Below, in pieces: positions 17,341 to 25,871 of a DNA stretch of 64,000 bases (within the stretch, counting starts at the first letter, position 1; each line of letters opens with the position of its first letter). Made by a program: the position numbers and the translations under genes. The notes under the pieces are model-generated. The model saw only the letters and a list, made by a program, of their open reading frames with translations, was not told where the DNA came from and did not search any database. The stretch is from an uncultured Lachnoclostridium sp. Its GTDB lineage: Bacteria; Bacillota; Clostridia; Lachnospirales; Lachnospiraceae. The DNA is taken from positions 124,001 through 188,000 of the forward strand of contig CALWDO010000001.1 in assembly GCA_944376715.1 (NCBI GenBank), read 5' to 3'.

Positions 17341-17369
17341 TTGCTTTTTATCCTGCCTTACAGTATAAT
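17341..17369 (+). promoter_or_regulatory. Promoter of the plus-strand GT4 gene
   Basis: TTGCTT at 17341-17346, a 17-base spacer and a perfect TATAAT at 17364-17369, followed by AGAAGGAG and the ATG at 17396. Confidence 0.82.
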
Positions 17370-17395
17370 ACCATACCAGAAGGAGTTTTAATATC

Positions 17396-18625
17396 ATGAA
17401 TATTTTATTTTTAAACACCACTTATATATGCGGAGGCGCTGAATCCGTCGCCAGCCAGATTCTGCAGGGAATGTCTGCCCGGGGGCATCATGTATATGAG
17501 ATCGTCAGCTACCACAAACGTCCGGAACCTCTGCCCGGCAATGTTTCAGCGATTTACGATACAAAAGCACGTCTGCTGCTGAACCGTCTCATCACACATA
17601 ACCACGGAAACGACAGCCTGACCATCCCTTACAGCCTGCGCAAAATATCCGCTTTTATCAAGGATAAACACATCGACGTTATCCATCTTCACAATGCACA
17701 CGGCAATTTTCTTGGCATCCGCGACATCCGGAAGCTGAGCATGCTCTGCCCGGTTGTCTGGACCATACATGATTTCTGGCCGCTGACCGGTCACTGCGCT
17801 TCTCCCACGGGCTGTCCTGACCTCTGGAAAGAAGGTTGTTCTTCCTGCCCTCACCTGGATAATTATCCTCCGCTCCGTCAGGATAAGGCTGCCGCCCTTC
17901 TGAAAAAAAAAGAGGAATGCTTTAACCGTCCCTCTATCCTGTACACGGTTCCGTCCCACTGGATGGAACAGCAGTTCCGGCAGTCTGTGATCGGCCGGCA
18001 AAAATGTATCTGCATCCACAACAGCCTGGACACAGATCTGTGGAAACCCATAGACAAGATTTCTCTGAGGGAAAGATACGGGCTGCCGGCAGACAGGCAC
18101 ATCCTTGCCTTTGTCGCCGCTGATCCGCAGAAAAAATCAAAAGGTATGGATCTCCTTCTCGGCGCTCTGGAAAAACTGCCCTCCCCGGAAGATTATCTTC
18201 TCCTGATCGCGGGACGCGAAGGCGGGTTGGAAAAGATCCGGCAACACGGTTTCGCGGTGCGGCATTTTGGATATATCTCAGACCAGGAAAAAATGAATGA
18301 ATTTTACGCCATGGCCGATCTGCTGGTCAATCCATCCCTGTATGAGACTTTCGGCCTTGTCAATATCGAAGCCATGTCCTGCGGAACGCCGGTTATCGCA
18401 TTTTCTGTCTGCGCCATGGAAGAGATCATCGCCGATACCGGATGGTGCGTCCCACAGATCGACAGTAATGCATTATGTCTTACGATCCAGGAGGCATTCT
18501 CATCGCCAGATCTCTTACACTTAAAGTCAGTAGCATCCCGCCAGAGAGTTTTAAAATATTTTTCTGAAAAACAAATGCTGGATGCTTTCGAAACCACATA
18601 TTTGAGGGCCATGGCTATTTCGTAG
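17396..18625 (+). CDS. Glycosyltransferase family 4 protein (plus strand)
   Basis: This is a 409-residue GT-B enzyme. Seen: NTTYICGGAESVASQILQGM, the N-terminal glycine loop; VIHLHNAHGNFL; TIHDFWPLTGHCASP; ILAFVAADPQKKSKGMDLLL at the start of the donor lobe; and MADLLVNPSLYETFGLVNIE, the GT4 donor motif. HDFWPLTGHC is typical of the WcaC/WbdH-like subgroup in surface-polysaccharide clusters. The cysteine-rich insert around CPDLWKEGCSSCPH is typical of this subgroup. It has its own strong promoter and terminator, opposite to the neighbouring operons. Confidence 0.88.
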   Translation: MNILFLNTTYICGGAESVASQILQGMSARGHHVYEIVSYHKRPEPLPGNVSAIYDTKARLLLNRLITHNHGNDSLTIPYSLRKISAFIKDKHIDVIHLHNAHGNFLGIRDIRKLSMLCPVVWTIHDFWPLTGHCASPTGCPDLWKEGCSSCPHLDNYPPLRQDKAAALLKKKEECFNRPSILYTVPSHWMEQQFRQSVIGRQKCICIHNSLDTDLWKPIDKISLRERYGLPADRHILAFVAADPQKKSKGMDLLLGALEKLPSPEDYLLLIAGREGGLEKIRQHGFAVRHFGYISDQEKMNEFYAMADLLVNPSLYETFGLVNIEAMSCGTPVIAFSVCAMEEIIADTGWCVPQIDSNALCLTIQEAFSSPDLLHLKSVASRQRVLKYFSEKQMLDAFETTYLRAMAIS

Positions 18626-18655
18626 CCATGGTCTCAAATATCCTTTCTTTTTGCC
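18598..18655 (+). terminator. Hairpin terminator of the plus-strand GT4 gene
   Basis: A nested stem covers the last codons: ATATTTGAG (18598-18606) with CTCAAATAT (18633-18641), and CCATGGCTA (18609-18617) with TAGCCATGG (18623-18631), closed by a five-base loop. It is followed on the plus strand by CCTTTCTTTTT. The stop codon lies in the stem. The minus-strand gene converges on it. Confidence 0.78.
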
Positions 18656-18675
18656 AAAGATAGACTGCTTTTCCA

Positions 18676-20300
18676 TTATCGGAAGATTTCCAATTCTTTC
18701 AGAGAAGCAGCTTCATATGCAATATAATTTTCATCTTCATATACTGCTTCCATTTTTTCCTTTTCTGGAAGCACAATTTGCTCATCTTCTTCTTTGGTAA
18801 GAATCAGCAACGCTGTTCCTTCTTTTTCATAAATATCTACCGGACACAGCCAATCATATCTACTGGCTTCTCCCGTATCTTCATCACACTCAATATTGGC
18901 AAACTGTATTCTTCCGTCCGTGAGTTCTGTTATCACATTTCCATTCCAAAACGTCGCAATTCCAATAGAATAACCTTTTTCCTCGACAAAATCAATGACC
19001 CTTCTTTTTGCTTCATTATCATCCAAAGTAAAAATATTCTTATATTCTCTGACTCCTAAAAGAATACACGCCATACATAATATCATGTAAAAAAATCTTT
19101 GTTTATTTTTGTGTTTTCCCTCCAGCGAAAACATAAATAAGACCATTAAAGGCAGACACGCCATCATATATCTTGGAGTTACATATTTTGTTACTACGAA
19201 CACAAATAGATTAAAAAATAAAATTAACGACGAGACAAAAGATAAATCACAAACCCCCCCCCTATTTTCTGATATTCATTTATATTATTATAATTTATCT
19301 GTTTTCTTTTATATTTTCTTATTGATATCGCACATTTCATTAACATTATACCTGTTAATATTAATGCGAGAGTGTTACAAATTCCATCCAACGAAAAAAT
19401 ATACGTTTCCGCTATATAGCCAACCGCTTCAACCAAATCATTCCAAACGTCAAATATACTTCCTGCAGAAAAATATCTATATTTCATATCTGAATATGAT
19501 TTGAAATTATACATACCAGAAAGGATAAACGTATTCACCAGAAAACCTGCCAGACTTGCAGCTGCACACCCCATATTTTCAAGCCAAGAAATCCAAAAAT
19601 CTTTATTAAAAAATATTTTCTTCCAACCTTGATATTCCAGATATTTCCACAAATCCAGACATAAAAATATTCCCAGCGGTATATATGTCAATTGAAGAGA
19701 GCGGATTCCGCCCAAACCTGCAGCAAAACCAAGCAAAATCCCCAACACAAAATTAATTGTCTTTTTCTTTTGATACCTTATTCTTAAAGCAAAGCCAAAT
19801 GCCACAAAACTGATCGCTATATGGGGAACATAGTAACTTTTCATATTCAGAAAAGTCCATGCCTCACTCATAGGAATCAGCAGGAAAAATGCTGTAGCAC
19901 AAAATCTTCTGCTTGCTTTCCCCGGCTCCATAGAATGAAGCAGGAAATAATAGGAAACCAAAAGAATAATTGATAAAATTATTTGTCCCAGCACTCGAAC
20001 TATTCTGAAATCAGAGAAGAAATGAAAAAGAAGCATGTATACTAATTGCGTATTTAACACTCTGATTTCCGTGGAGTAATACCAATTAGAAGACATGATC
20101 TCTCCATTTTCTGCCAGCATTTTAGACAGAATCAGCTCGGACGCGTCATCAGAGTCAATAAAATTAAAATAATTAATCCAAGTAACCCCGGCATTTACAA
20201 GCAGGAAAAGCAAAATCATGGCTATCCCAAGTATCATTAATATCTTTTTATTATTTTCTTCTGACAACGTCATATTTTTCTTGTCAAATAAATATTTCAT
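18676..20300 (-). pseudogene. GT-C-like polytopic membrane protein split by a frameshift at a nine-G run
   Basis: Two reading frames here look like one gene. The first (20300-19224, 358 residues) has many hydrophobic segments and a luminal-type loop DSDDASELILSKMLAENGE, like GT-C membrane glycosyltransferases, and ends abruptly after a GGG codon run. The second (19203-18676) continues with more membrane segments and a soluble tail. A run of nine G (minus strand) lies at the break. Ten or seven G would join the frames, reading on as GVCDLSFVSSLILFFN into the second frame; eight or nine give a stop. So this is either a switched-off phase-variable gene or a degraded one. It is strongly AT-rich against its neighbours, suggesting transfer. 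No promoter of its own was seen; it follows the WecC-like gene by 23 bases. Confidence 0.75.
19254..19262. repeat. Homopolymer run of nine C (G on the coding strand)
   Basis: Nine consecutive C on the plus strand lie exactly at the point where the membrane-protein frame breaks. Tracts of this length are prone to slipped-strand changes and also to sequencing error. Confidence 0.95.
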
Positions 20301-20323
20301 TCATCTGCCCTCTTGCCACTATT

Positions 20324-21547
20324 CTACAGCCTGTACACCCCGTCCAGGAAACAGATATGCCTGGTATCCAGCACCACTTTTCCTTTCAGCTTATCCATAT
20401 TCTCTTTGATCTCATCGTGTCCCACCAGGAGCACCACAAAATCCACATCCGCCAGAAACGCATCCAGATCGTGATATTGGTTGGGAACCATGTCCTTCGT
20501 CACAAAAGGATCATATACTTTAATCTGTCCGCCGCACAGGTGCCGCTCCATGCTTTCCAGCATCTGAAGCGTGGGGCTTTCCCGCACATCGTCCACATTT
20601 TCCTTGTAAGTCAGACCATACAGGCCCACGCGCCCCACATCGGTCATGCCCTTTTCTTTCATGATATTGTGGATCCGCTCCAGTACAAAATCCGGCATGG
20701 AATCGTTAATCTTTCTCGCCGCCAGTATGATATTGGCAAGTCCCGGATAATCCCCTACCAGGAACCAGGGATCCACGGAGATGCAATGACCTCCTACGCC
20801 CGGTCCCGGGCTCAAAATATTAACCCTGGGATGCTTGTTGGCGATCCGGATGATCTCGTACACATCCATATTGTCAGACCGGCAGATCTTCGCCAGCTCG
20901 TTGGCAAACGCAATATTGATATCGCGGAACGTATTTTCCACCACTTTCGTCATCTCAGCGGTACGGATATCGGTCACCACGATCTCTCCTTCACAGAAGG
21001 AAGCATACAGATTTTTGATCTTCTCTCCGATCTCCCTGCTGTCCGCGCCGATCGTCCGGGAATTGTGCTTCAATTCATATACCATATTTCCAGGTATGAT
21101 CCGCTCCGGAGCATGCGCCAGATGAATATCCCGGCCGATCACAAAACCTTTTGCCTCCACTACCGGACGGACGTATTTGTCAATCGTACCAGGGGACACG
21201 GTAGACTCGATCACCACCGTGGCTCCTTTCGGGCACACTTCCATGACATTTTCCACGGCCGCCGCCACATAGCTTGCGTCTACTTTTTTGCTTGCTTTAT
21301 CATAAGGCGTCGGTACCGCCACAATGTAAACGTCCGTCTTCTGATATTCATGTGAGAAACGGATCCCTTTCCGGACCGCTTCCTGGAACAGTTCATCCAG
21401 ACCGTCTTCTTCAAAAGTGGTCTTACCTGCGATTAATGTATCCACCAGGGCTTTATTATAATCCGTACCGACCACTTCCACTCCGTGGGAAGCGAACATC
21501 AGCGCGGTGGGTAATCCGATATATCCCAAACCTACTACGTTAATCAT
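20324..21547 (-). CDS. wecC: UDP-N-acetyl-D-mannosamine dehydrogenase-like (WecC family)
   Basis: This is a 407-residue NAD-dependent nucleotide-sugar 6-dehydrogenase. Seen: VVGLGYIGLPTALMFA for NAD binding, ESTVSPGTIDK, HAPERIIPGNM, and the catalytic cysteine motif GPGVGGHCISVDPWFL. The GVGGHCIxVDPWF form is typical of WecC (UDP-ManNAc to UDP-ManNAcA) rather than of UDP-glucose dehydrogenase. The WecB-family epimerase that would supply UDP-ManNAc is 13 kb away at 34334. The start overlaps the heparinase-like gene by 4 bases. The ManNAc specificity is inferred from motifs only. It differs clearly from the dehydrogenase at 42649. Confidence 0.83.
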   Translation of the reverse strand: MINVVGLGYIGLPTALMFASHGVEVVGTDYNKALVDTLIAGKTTFEEDGLDELFQEAVRKGIRFSHEYQKTDVYIVAVPTPYDKASKKVDASYVAAAVENVMEVCPKGATVVIESTVSPGTIDKYVRPVVEAKGFVIGRDIHLAHAPERIIPGNMVYELKHNSRTIGADSREIGEKIKNLYASFCEGEIVVTDIRTAEMTKVVENTFRDINIAFANELAKICRSDNMDVYEIIRIANKHPRVNILSPGPGVGGHCISVDPWFLVGDYPGLANIILAARKINDSMPDFVLERIHNIMKEKGMTDVGRVGLYGLTYKENVDDVRESPTLQMLESMERHLCGGQIKVYDPFVTKDMVPNQYHDLDAFLADVDFVVLLVGHDEIKENMDKLKGKVVLDTRHICFLDGVYRL

Positions 21548-23217
21548 ATGTTTTTCCTCGTTTCTGTAAAATTCAACTGTATCATGTGTTCTGACCCGTC
21601 CGCCGTCCAGGAAACCTCCAGCACTTCCGTCTGCTCAAGCCTGCCGAACTCCGGAGCATAAGAGCAAATCTGCCCCTGACGGTGTACCGTGATATGGTCC
21701 CCCGGCGTGACCTGTACCGTGCAGATCAGTTCTCCGGCTTCGCTTTGAATCTGCACCTTCCTGTCCTGTTCCTCATAAAAGAAGCCCGGAGCCAGATGAA
21801 AATAAGCCTGTGCCAATCCATGGACCTGATCCCAGATCTCCACGCTCTGTCCGTTCCACTCTATGGAACGTCCCTGGGGTTTTCCCGTACAGGTAAGGAG
21901 CTTTCCCCGGATCCGGCCTGGCTCGGCCTGTCCGGACACCTGGCTTATCCTTCGCGCCACCCGGTGCTCTCCCCAGCACTCGGACTGTTCTTCTCCATCG
22001 ATCACCACAGTGTTATGGGCTGCCGTACTGCGAAAATAAGGCCGAAGCTCTCCCTGGTACAGCCCTGTCCCGGAATTGACCAGGAGAGGCTTCCCGCACC
22101 AGGACAATTCAAAACTTAAGGCGTCGCAATGTCCGTGTCCCGGCATATAGGACGGAGCGATCTCTCCCGCGTCCATAAGAATCTTGATATTCTTGCCGTG
22201 CAGGCAGTAATATCCCGCGTCGGGAAACGCCTGTCCGGGCACCGGTGTGATCAGAAATTCTTCCCTCAGCGCCGCCAGCAGGCTTGTCATACTCCGGGCC
22301 ACATTATCTCCCGCGTCATTGAACAGCGGCGTGCGCCCCAGTCCTTCTTCCAGCGAATACATGGCGTCGGCCATCTTCTGAATCGTGCCCAACAGTTCCT
22401 GATACAGGAGATGGTCTGCCGGTTTTACCGCTTTCGCGGTGCGCATCAGATCCTCCAGAATCAGTTTATGGTACATAAGACTCCGCTCATAGTGTACCCC
22501 GTCCGGCAGAATCTGCTCCGCGATTTCATCGCCCAGCCTGATCTTATACGCGTCATATACGCCCGGCTCTTTAAAATACAGCGCACCCAGCATAACTGCC
22601 TTCAGATTCTCAAAATAATGATTCCCCAGCAAATGCAGTTCCAGCCGTTTCTGGAGATGCTGGTACTGGGCATACATACTGTCATTCAGCTGCCGGAAAA
22701 ATTCCTTATCCTCCCTCACCACTTCTCCGAATCCGTCCAGGCAGATCCACAGGTTGGTAAGTCTCAGAGAAATCGTATAAGGATGCCAGCCGTCTCCGGT
22801 ACCCTCCCGGTTATCCTCTATCCATCTGCGGCAGTAATCCCGGAAACATTCATAATACTTCCGGTCCGGCTCCTCTCTCCAGGCGGCCGCAAGAGGAATC
22901 AGGAATTCCAGATAATGCAGATTAAAATTCCACAGATGCGATTTCTCCGGCTCCCGCCAACCCGGTCCGCCGGGATGGCCGCACTCGTGGAGCAGAGTAA
23001 CCTTGCCCTCCAGCAGCTCTTCCACCGAAAACCGCTTCCGGTAATCAGGATGCTGGTCCAGCCTCGGTATCCAGAGCGGCAGTTCCCCGTAGGCAGGCGC
23101 CTGCGCGGACGTTTCCGCCTTCTTTCTGCTGATCAGCCGATTGCGGACCAGATATTTGATCTGGCTTTTTTTCAGATATTTTAATGTCTGGTAATATCGG
23201 TCAATCTTTTTCCACAC
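21544..23217 (-). CDS. Heparinase II/III family protein
   Basis: This 557-residue protein has an N-terminal alpha-toroid and a C-terminal beta-sandwich as in heparinase II/III and alginate lyases. Seen: WNFNLHYLEFL, LRLTNLWICL, LLGNHYFENLKA with a catalytic-type Asn-His, and GHGHCDALSFELSW followed by TAAHNTVVIDGEEQSE, the heparinase II signature. No signal peptide is seen, so it is probably cytoplasmic. Related proteins in surface-glycan clusters sit with the bi-domain oxidoreductase and a GT4, and are suspected to act on lipid-linked uronic-acid glycans. GTG start at 23217 with AGGTGA ahead; it overlaps the GT by 17 bases. Confidence 0.85.
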   Translation of the reverse strand: MWKKIDRYYQTLKYLKKSQIKYLVRNRLISRKKAETSAQAPAYGELPLWIPRLDQHPDYRKRFSVEELLEGKVTLLHECGHPGGPGWREPEKSHLWNFNLHYLEFLIPLAAAWREEPDRKYYECFRDYCRRWIEDNREGTGDGWHPYTISLRLTNLWICLDGFGEVVREDKEFFRQLNDSMYAQYQHLQKRLELHLLGNHYFENLKAVMLGALYFKEPGVYDAYKIRLGDEIAEQILPDGVHYERSLMYHKLILEDLMRTAKAVKPADHLLYQELLGTIQKMADAMYSLEEGLGRTPLFNDAGDNVARSMTSLLAALREEFLITPVPGQAFPDAGYYCLHGKNIKILMDAGEIAPSYMPGHGHCDALSFELSWCGKPLLVNSGTGLYQGELRPYFRSTAAHNTVVIDGEEQSECWGEHRVARRISQVSGQAEPGRIRGKLLTCTGKPQGRSIEWNGQSVEIWDQVHGLAQAYFHLAPGFFYEEQDRKVQIQSEAGELICTVQVTPGDHITVHRQGQICSYAPEFGRLEQTEVLEVSWTADGSEHMIQLNFTETRKNI

Positions 23218-24463
23218 TTTTTATCACCTGATATAAACGCTCCGTCAACACAGAAAAGTCAAAATCCTTCGCGCCCTCTCTGGCGTTTACCGCCATCTGC
23301 GCATACGTATCCTCCGGCATGTCATGAATCTTCAGGATCATATCCGCCAGAGCCCTCGGCGTACACTCTTCCAGAGAAAGTCCACACTGGTATTTGTCAA
23401 GAATGCAGTACCCCATCTTCACTGTAGATATGATCGGTTTCCCGCTTGCCATATACTCAAACAGTTTGTTGGAACTGTTTCCTCTGGACCAGTTATAATG
23501 AGACTGTGAATAATTCAGGATATTCACGGAGGAACGGCTCAGAATGTAAGGAATATATTTCTTTTCCACATATCCCTTCAGCTTCACATTGTCCAGATGC
23601 TCGTCTTCCGCGCGTTTCTTAAGCCTCTCCAGCTGATTTCCGCTGCCGAAGATCAGGAAGCGGATATCCTTATGATCCTGCAGCAGCTTTGCCGTATCCA
23701 GCAGATTATCCACATTGTTGACCGGACGCAGAGTCCCTGTATAGACCACCTTAAAGCTGTCGTCCTCCAGATCCGGATCCGGCAGAACGTCTTCCTGAAT
23801 ACTGCGGTAATAATCATCCAGTTTCACTCCATTATTCACATAATGGCATTTCTTCAGATCGATTTTTCCTCCATGGGCCGTGTCCCAGCCCATCTCTTTG
23901 ATATGATCCACATCCCCTTCTTTTGTAAACACGATGGCGTCCGCGTGTACATACATCCATTTTTCGCCGGCGCTTAAAGCCCTTCCCACCAGGCTCTCCA
24001 TCTTTACTTTGCCGAATGAGAAGATCGCTTCCGGCCACAGATCCCGCACCTCTACAATCACCGGCACATGGAACCGCCTTGCTACCAGGATCCCCGCGAT
24101 ACTGGTCAGCGGATGAGCGCTGGATCCCATGATCAGATCCGGCTTTCCGTACTGCCGCGCATATTTTTTTGAGATGCGCAGCAGACCGAAAAAGAACGAC
24201 AGCATGTTAAAAACCCGGGAGATGCCGTTTCCCCGGTATTTGCTGGTCTTAACAAACACAAAGGGAACCCCCTCCTCTTCTGTGCGAAGATAGGGCTTTC
24301 CCATCGTATCTACCGACGTCCCGGTCTGATGCAGCTCATTCGCCGCAAAGACCGTCGTCTCTATGTCCTTTTCTTTTAAATATTCCGCGAAATAATAATG
24401 TCTCAGAAGCGGCCCTGTCTTAGGGGTCGTGGCATAATGATTAAATATCCAAAATCTACGCAT
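23201..24463 (-). CDS. Glycosyltransferase family 4, WbuB-like
   Basis: This is a 420-residue GT-B enzyme. Seen: the start FWIFNHYATTPKTGPLLRHY, which is typical of WbuB-like amino-sugar transferases (the P/G-rich loop with H-Y-x-A), MGSSAHPLTSIAGIL, VEVRDLWPEAI, VVYTGTLRPVNNVDNLLDTA for the donor lobe, and NSSNKLFEYMASGKPII near the C terminus. It is a cytoplasmic enzyme acting early on the undecaprenyl-linked chain, probably just after the priming transferase that precedes it in the operon with an 8-base overlap. The sugar cannot be assigned. Confidence 0.87.
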   Translation of the reverse strand: MRRFWIFNHYATTPKTGPLLRHYYFAEYLKEKDIETTVFAANELHQTGTSVDTMGKPYLRTEEEGVPFVFVKTSKYRGNGISRVFNMLSFFFGLLRISKKYARQYGKPDLIMGSSAHPLTSIAGILVARRFHVPVIVEVRDLWPEAIFSFGKVKMESLVGRALSAGEKWMYVHADAIVFTKEGDVDHIKEMGWDTAHGGKIDLKKCHYVNNGVKLDDYYRSIQEDVLPDPDLEDDSFKVVYTGTLRPVNNVDNLLDTAKLLQDHKDIRFLIFGSGNQLERLKKRAEDEHLDNVKLKGYVEKKYIPYILSRSSVNILNYSQSHYNWSRGNSSNKLFEYMASGKPIISTVKMGYCILDKYQCGLSLEECTPRALADMILKIHDMPEDTYAQMAVNAREGAKDFDFSVLTERLYQVIKSVEKD

Positions 24464-25808
24464 GGTTCTGCCCTTCCTCTACGCCTTCCGTACTCTCTTT
24501 TGTAAACATGATCTTCAGCGTCAGGAAGATCAGCCTGATATCCTGCAGGATCGAATAACTCTCGATATACATCAGATCCATCTTCAGCTTGTCCAGCGGC
24601 GTGGTATTGTACTTGCCGTATATCTGCGCATATCCGGTCAGCCCTGCCTTCACTTTCAGCCGGTAAGTGAATTCCGGCGTCTCTTTGCAGAACTCGTCTA
24701 TATAGGTCTGACGTTCCGGTCTGGGGCCTACGATACTCATATCCCCTTTCAGGATATTCAAGAGCTGGGGCAGCTCGTCCAGTCTCAATGCGCGGATCAC
24801 TCTGCCTACCTTCGTGATCCGGTCATCGTTCTTGGAAGAGAATCTCGCGCCCTGCTTCTCCGCGTCCACGATCATGCTGCGGAATTTATAAATCCAGAAC
24901 TTTTTCCCGTTCAAGGTAACACGTTCCTGCTTATACAATACCGGTCCGTGATCCTCCAGCTTGATCGCCAGAGCTGTCACCAGCATAAACGGGGACGCCA
25001 CCACCAGCATAAGCGCCGAAAGCACAATATCCATCAGGCGTTTGATCAGTTTCTGTTCAAAAGAAAGACCGTAATTGCGCAGCAGCAGAAACGGCGTATC
25101 AAAGGAATGAAGGCGGTCCGCCCCGCGGAGCAGGATGTCCGAGATCTCCGGCGCCACGTAGATACGGATGGATTTCTCGAAACAGTACTTCACCAGATCG
25201 TTGCGCTTCTGCTCTTCAATGCCATAGAGCATCATGGCGTCGCAGTCCTGCACCTCTTCCTTCAGACGCTCCAGCGGTTCTTCCGCCGACACACATTTAG
25301 ACACTTCATACAAGTCTTTTCTTCCCGCGATCTTCCGGAGCAGATTTTCCTTGTTTTTCAAATCACAGATCACCAGTAGCCTTTTGGGCGGAAACAATCT
25401 GTGGAACATCCGGTCCGAGATCTGATTCAGGATCACGATCACCACAAAATCCACTGCACTTGCCAGCAGCATAGGCCACACGATCGGAAACGGGAAAACG
25501 CCGAATGCTATAATAATCTGCACATACATGACCGCATTGGCAATCAAAGTGCCCAGTGCCTGGGACAGGATCAGCTGTCCTTTCCGGTAATAGGCATATT
25601 TTGTTCCTCCGTACAGATACACAAAAACGATCAGATACAGCACATAAAACCCGATCATCATCCAATGGCCCTTGTTTTCAAAAGGCGTGACCATCCTGAT
25701 ATTATATATTTCAAGCCAGATATATCCAAAGAAAACCGCTTCAATTAGGATCTCCAGGCTGACCACTCCGGTGCGGATCAGGCGTTTATACTGGTTAAAG
25801 CTGTCCAT
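24456..25808 (-). CDS. Polyprenyl glycosylphosphotransferase, WbaP/CpsE-like priming enzyme
   Basis: This ~450-residue membrane enzyme starts glycan assembly by moving a hexose-1-phosphate from a UDP-sugar to undecaprenyl phosphate. Residues 1-130 hold about four membrane helices, the middle is a Rossmann-like CoA_binding_3 domain, and residues ~255-440 form the catalytic Bac_transf domain: KRLMDIVLSALMLVVASPF, YKFRSM, DELPQLLNILKGDMSIVGPRPE and KAGLTGYAQIYGKY. ATG 25808 fits GAGGA spacing better than ATG 25814. It heads the operon running to the frameshifted membrane gene and has a good promoter. It is one of two priming enzymes here; the other is PglC-like at 45225. Confidence 0.92.
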   Translation of the reverse strand: MDSFNQYKRLIRTGVVSLEILIEAVFFGYIWLEIYNIRMVTPFENKGHWMMIGFYVLYLIVFVYLYGGTKYAYYRKGQLILSQALGTLIANAVMYVQIIIAFGVFPFPIVWPMLLASAVDFVVIVILNQISDRMFHRLFPPKRLLVICDLKNKENLLRKIAGRKDLYEVSKCVSAEEPLERLKEEVQDCDAMMLYGIEEQKRNDLVKYCFEKSIRIYVAPEISDILLRGADRLHSFDTPFLLLRNYGLSFEQKLIKRLMDIVLSALMLVVASPFMLVTALAIKLEDHGPVLYKQERVTLNGKKFWIYKFRSMIVDAEKQGARFSSKNDDRITKVGRVIRALRLDELPQLLNILKGDMSIVGPRPERQTYIDEFCKETPEFTYRLKVKAGLTGYAQIYGKYNTTPLDKLKMDLMYIESYSILQDIRLIFLTLKIMFTKESTEGVEEGQNHA

Positions 25809-25842
25809 AGGCATACTTCCTCATTTTCTTATAATCTTTAGT

Positions 25843-25871
25843 ATTCTACCACTTTCTGACGATGTTTACAA
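25843..25871 (-). promoter_or_regulatory. Promoter of the WbaP-like operon
   Basis: On the minus strand: TTGTAA at 25871-25866, a 17-base spacer and TAGAAT at 25848-25843 with a TG two bases ahead of it (extended -10). The last three bases of the -35 box are the TAA stop of the upstream membrane-protein gene. Confidence 0.78.

Noticed and set aside
17302-17396. A leftward promoter for the bi-domain oxidoreductase gene in the divergent gap.
   Set aside because: Only TTAAAA-N18-TATACT could be found, which is too weak to report.
18676-20300. Treating the two frames as two separate complete genes.
   Set aside because: The first lacks a natural C terminus, the second starts within a membrane helix, and a single-base change in a nine-G run joins them.
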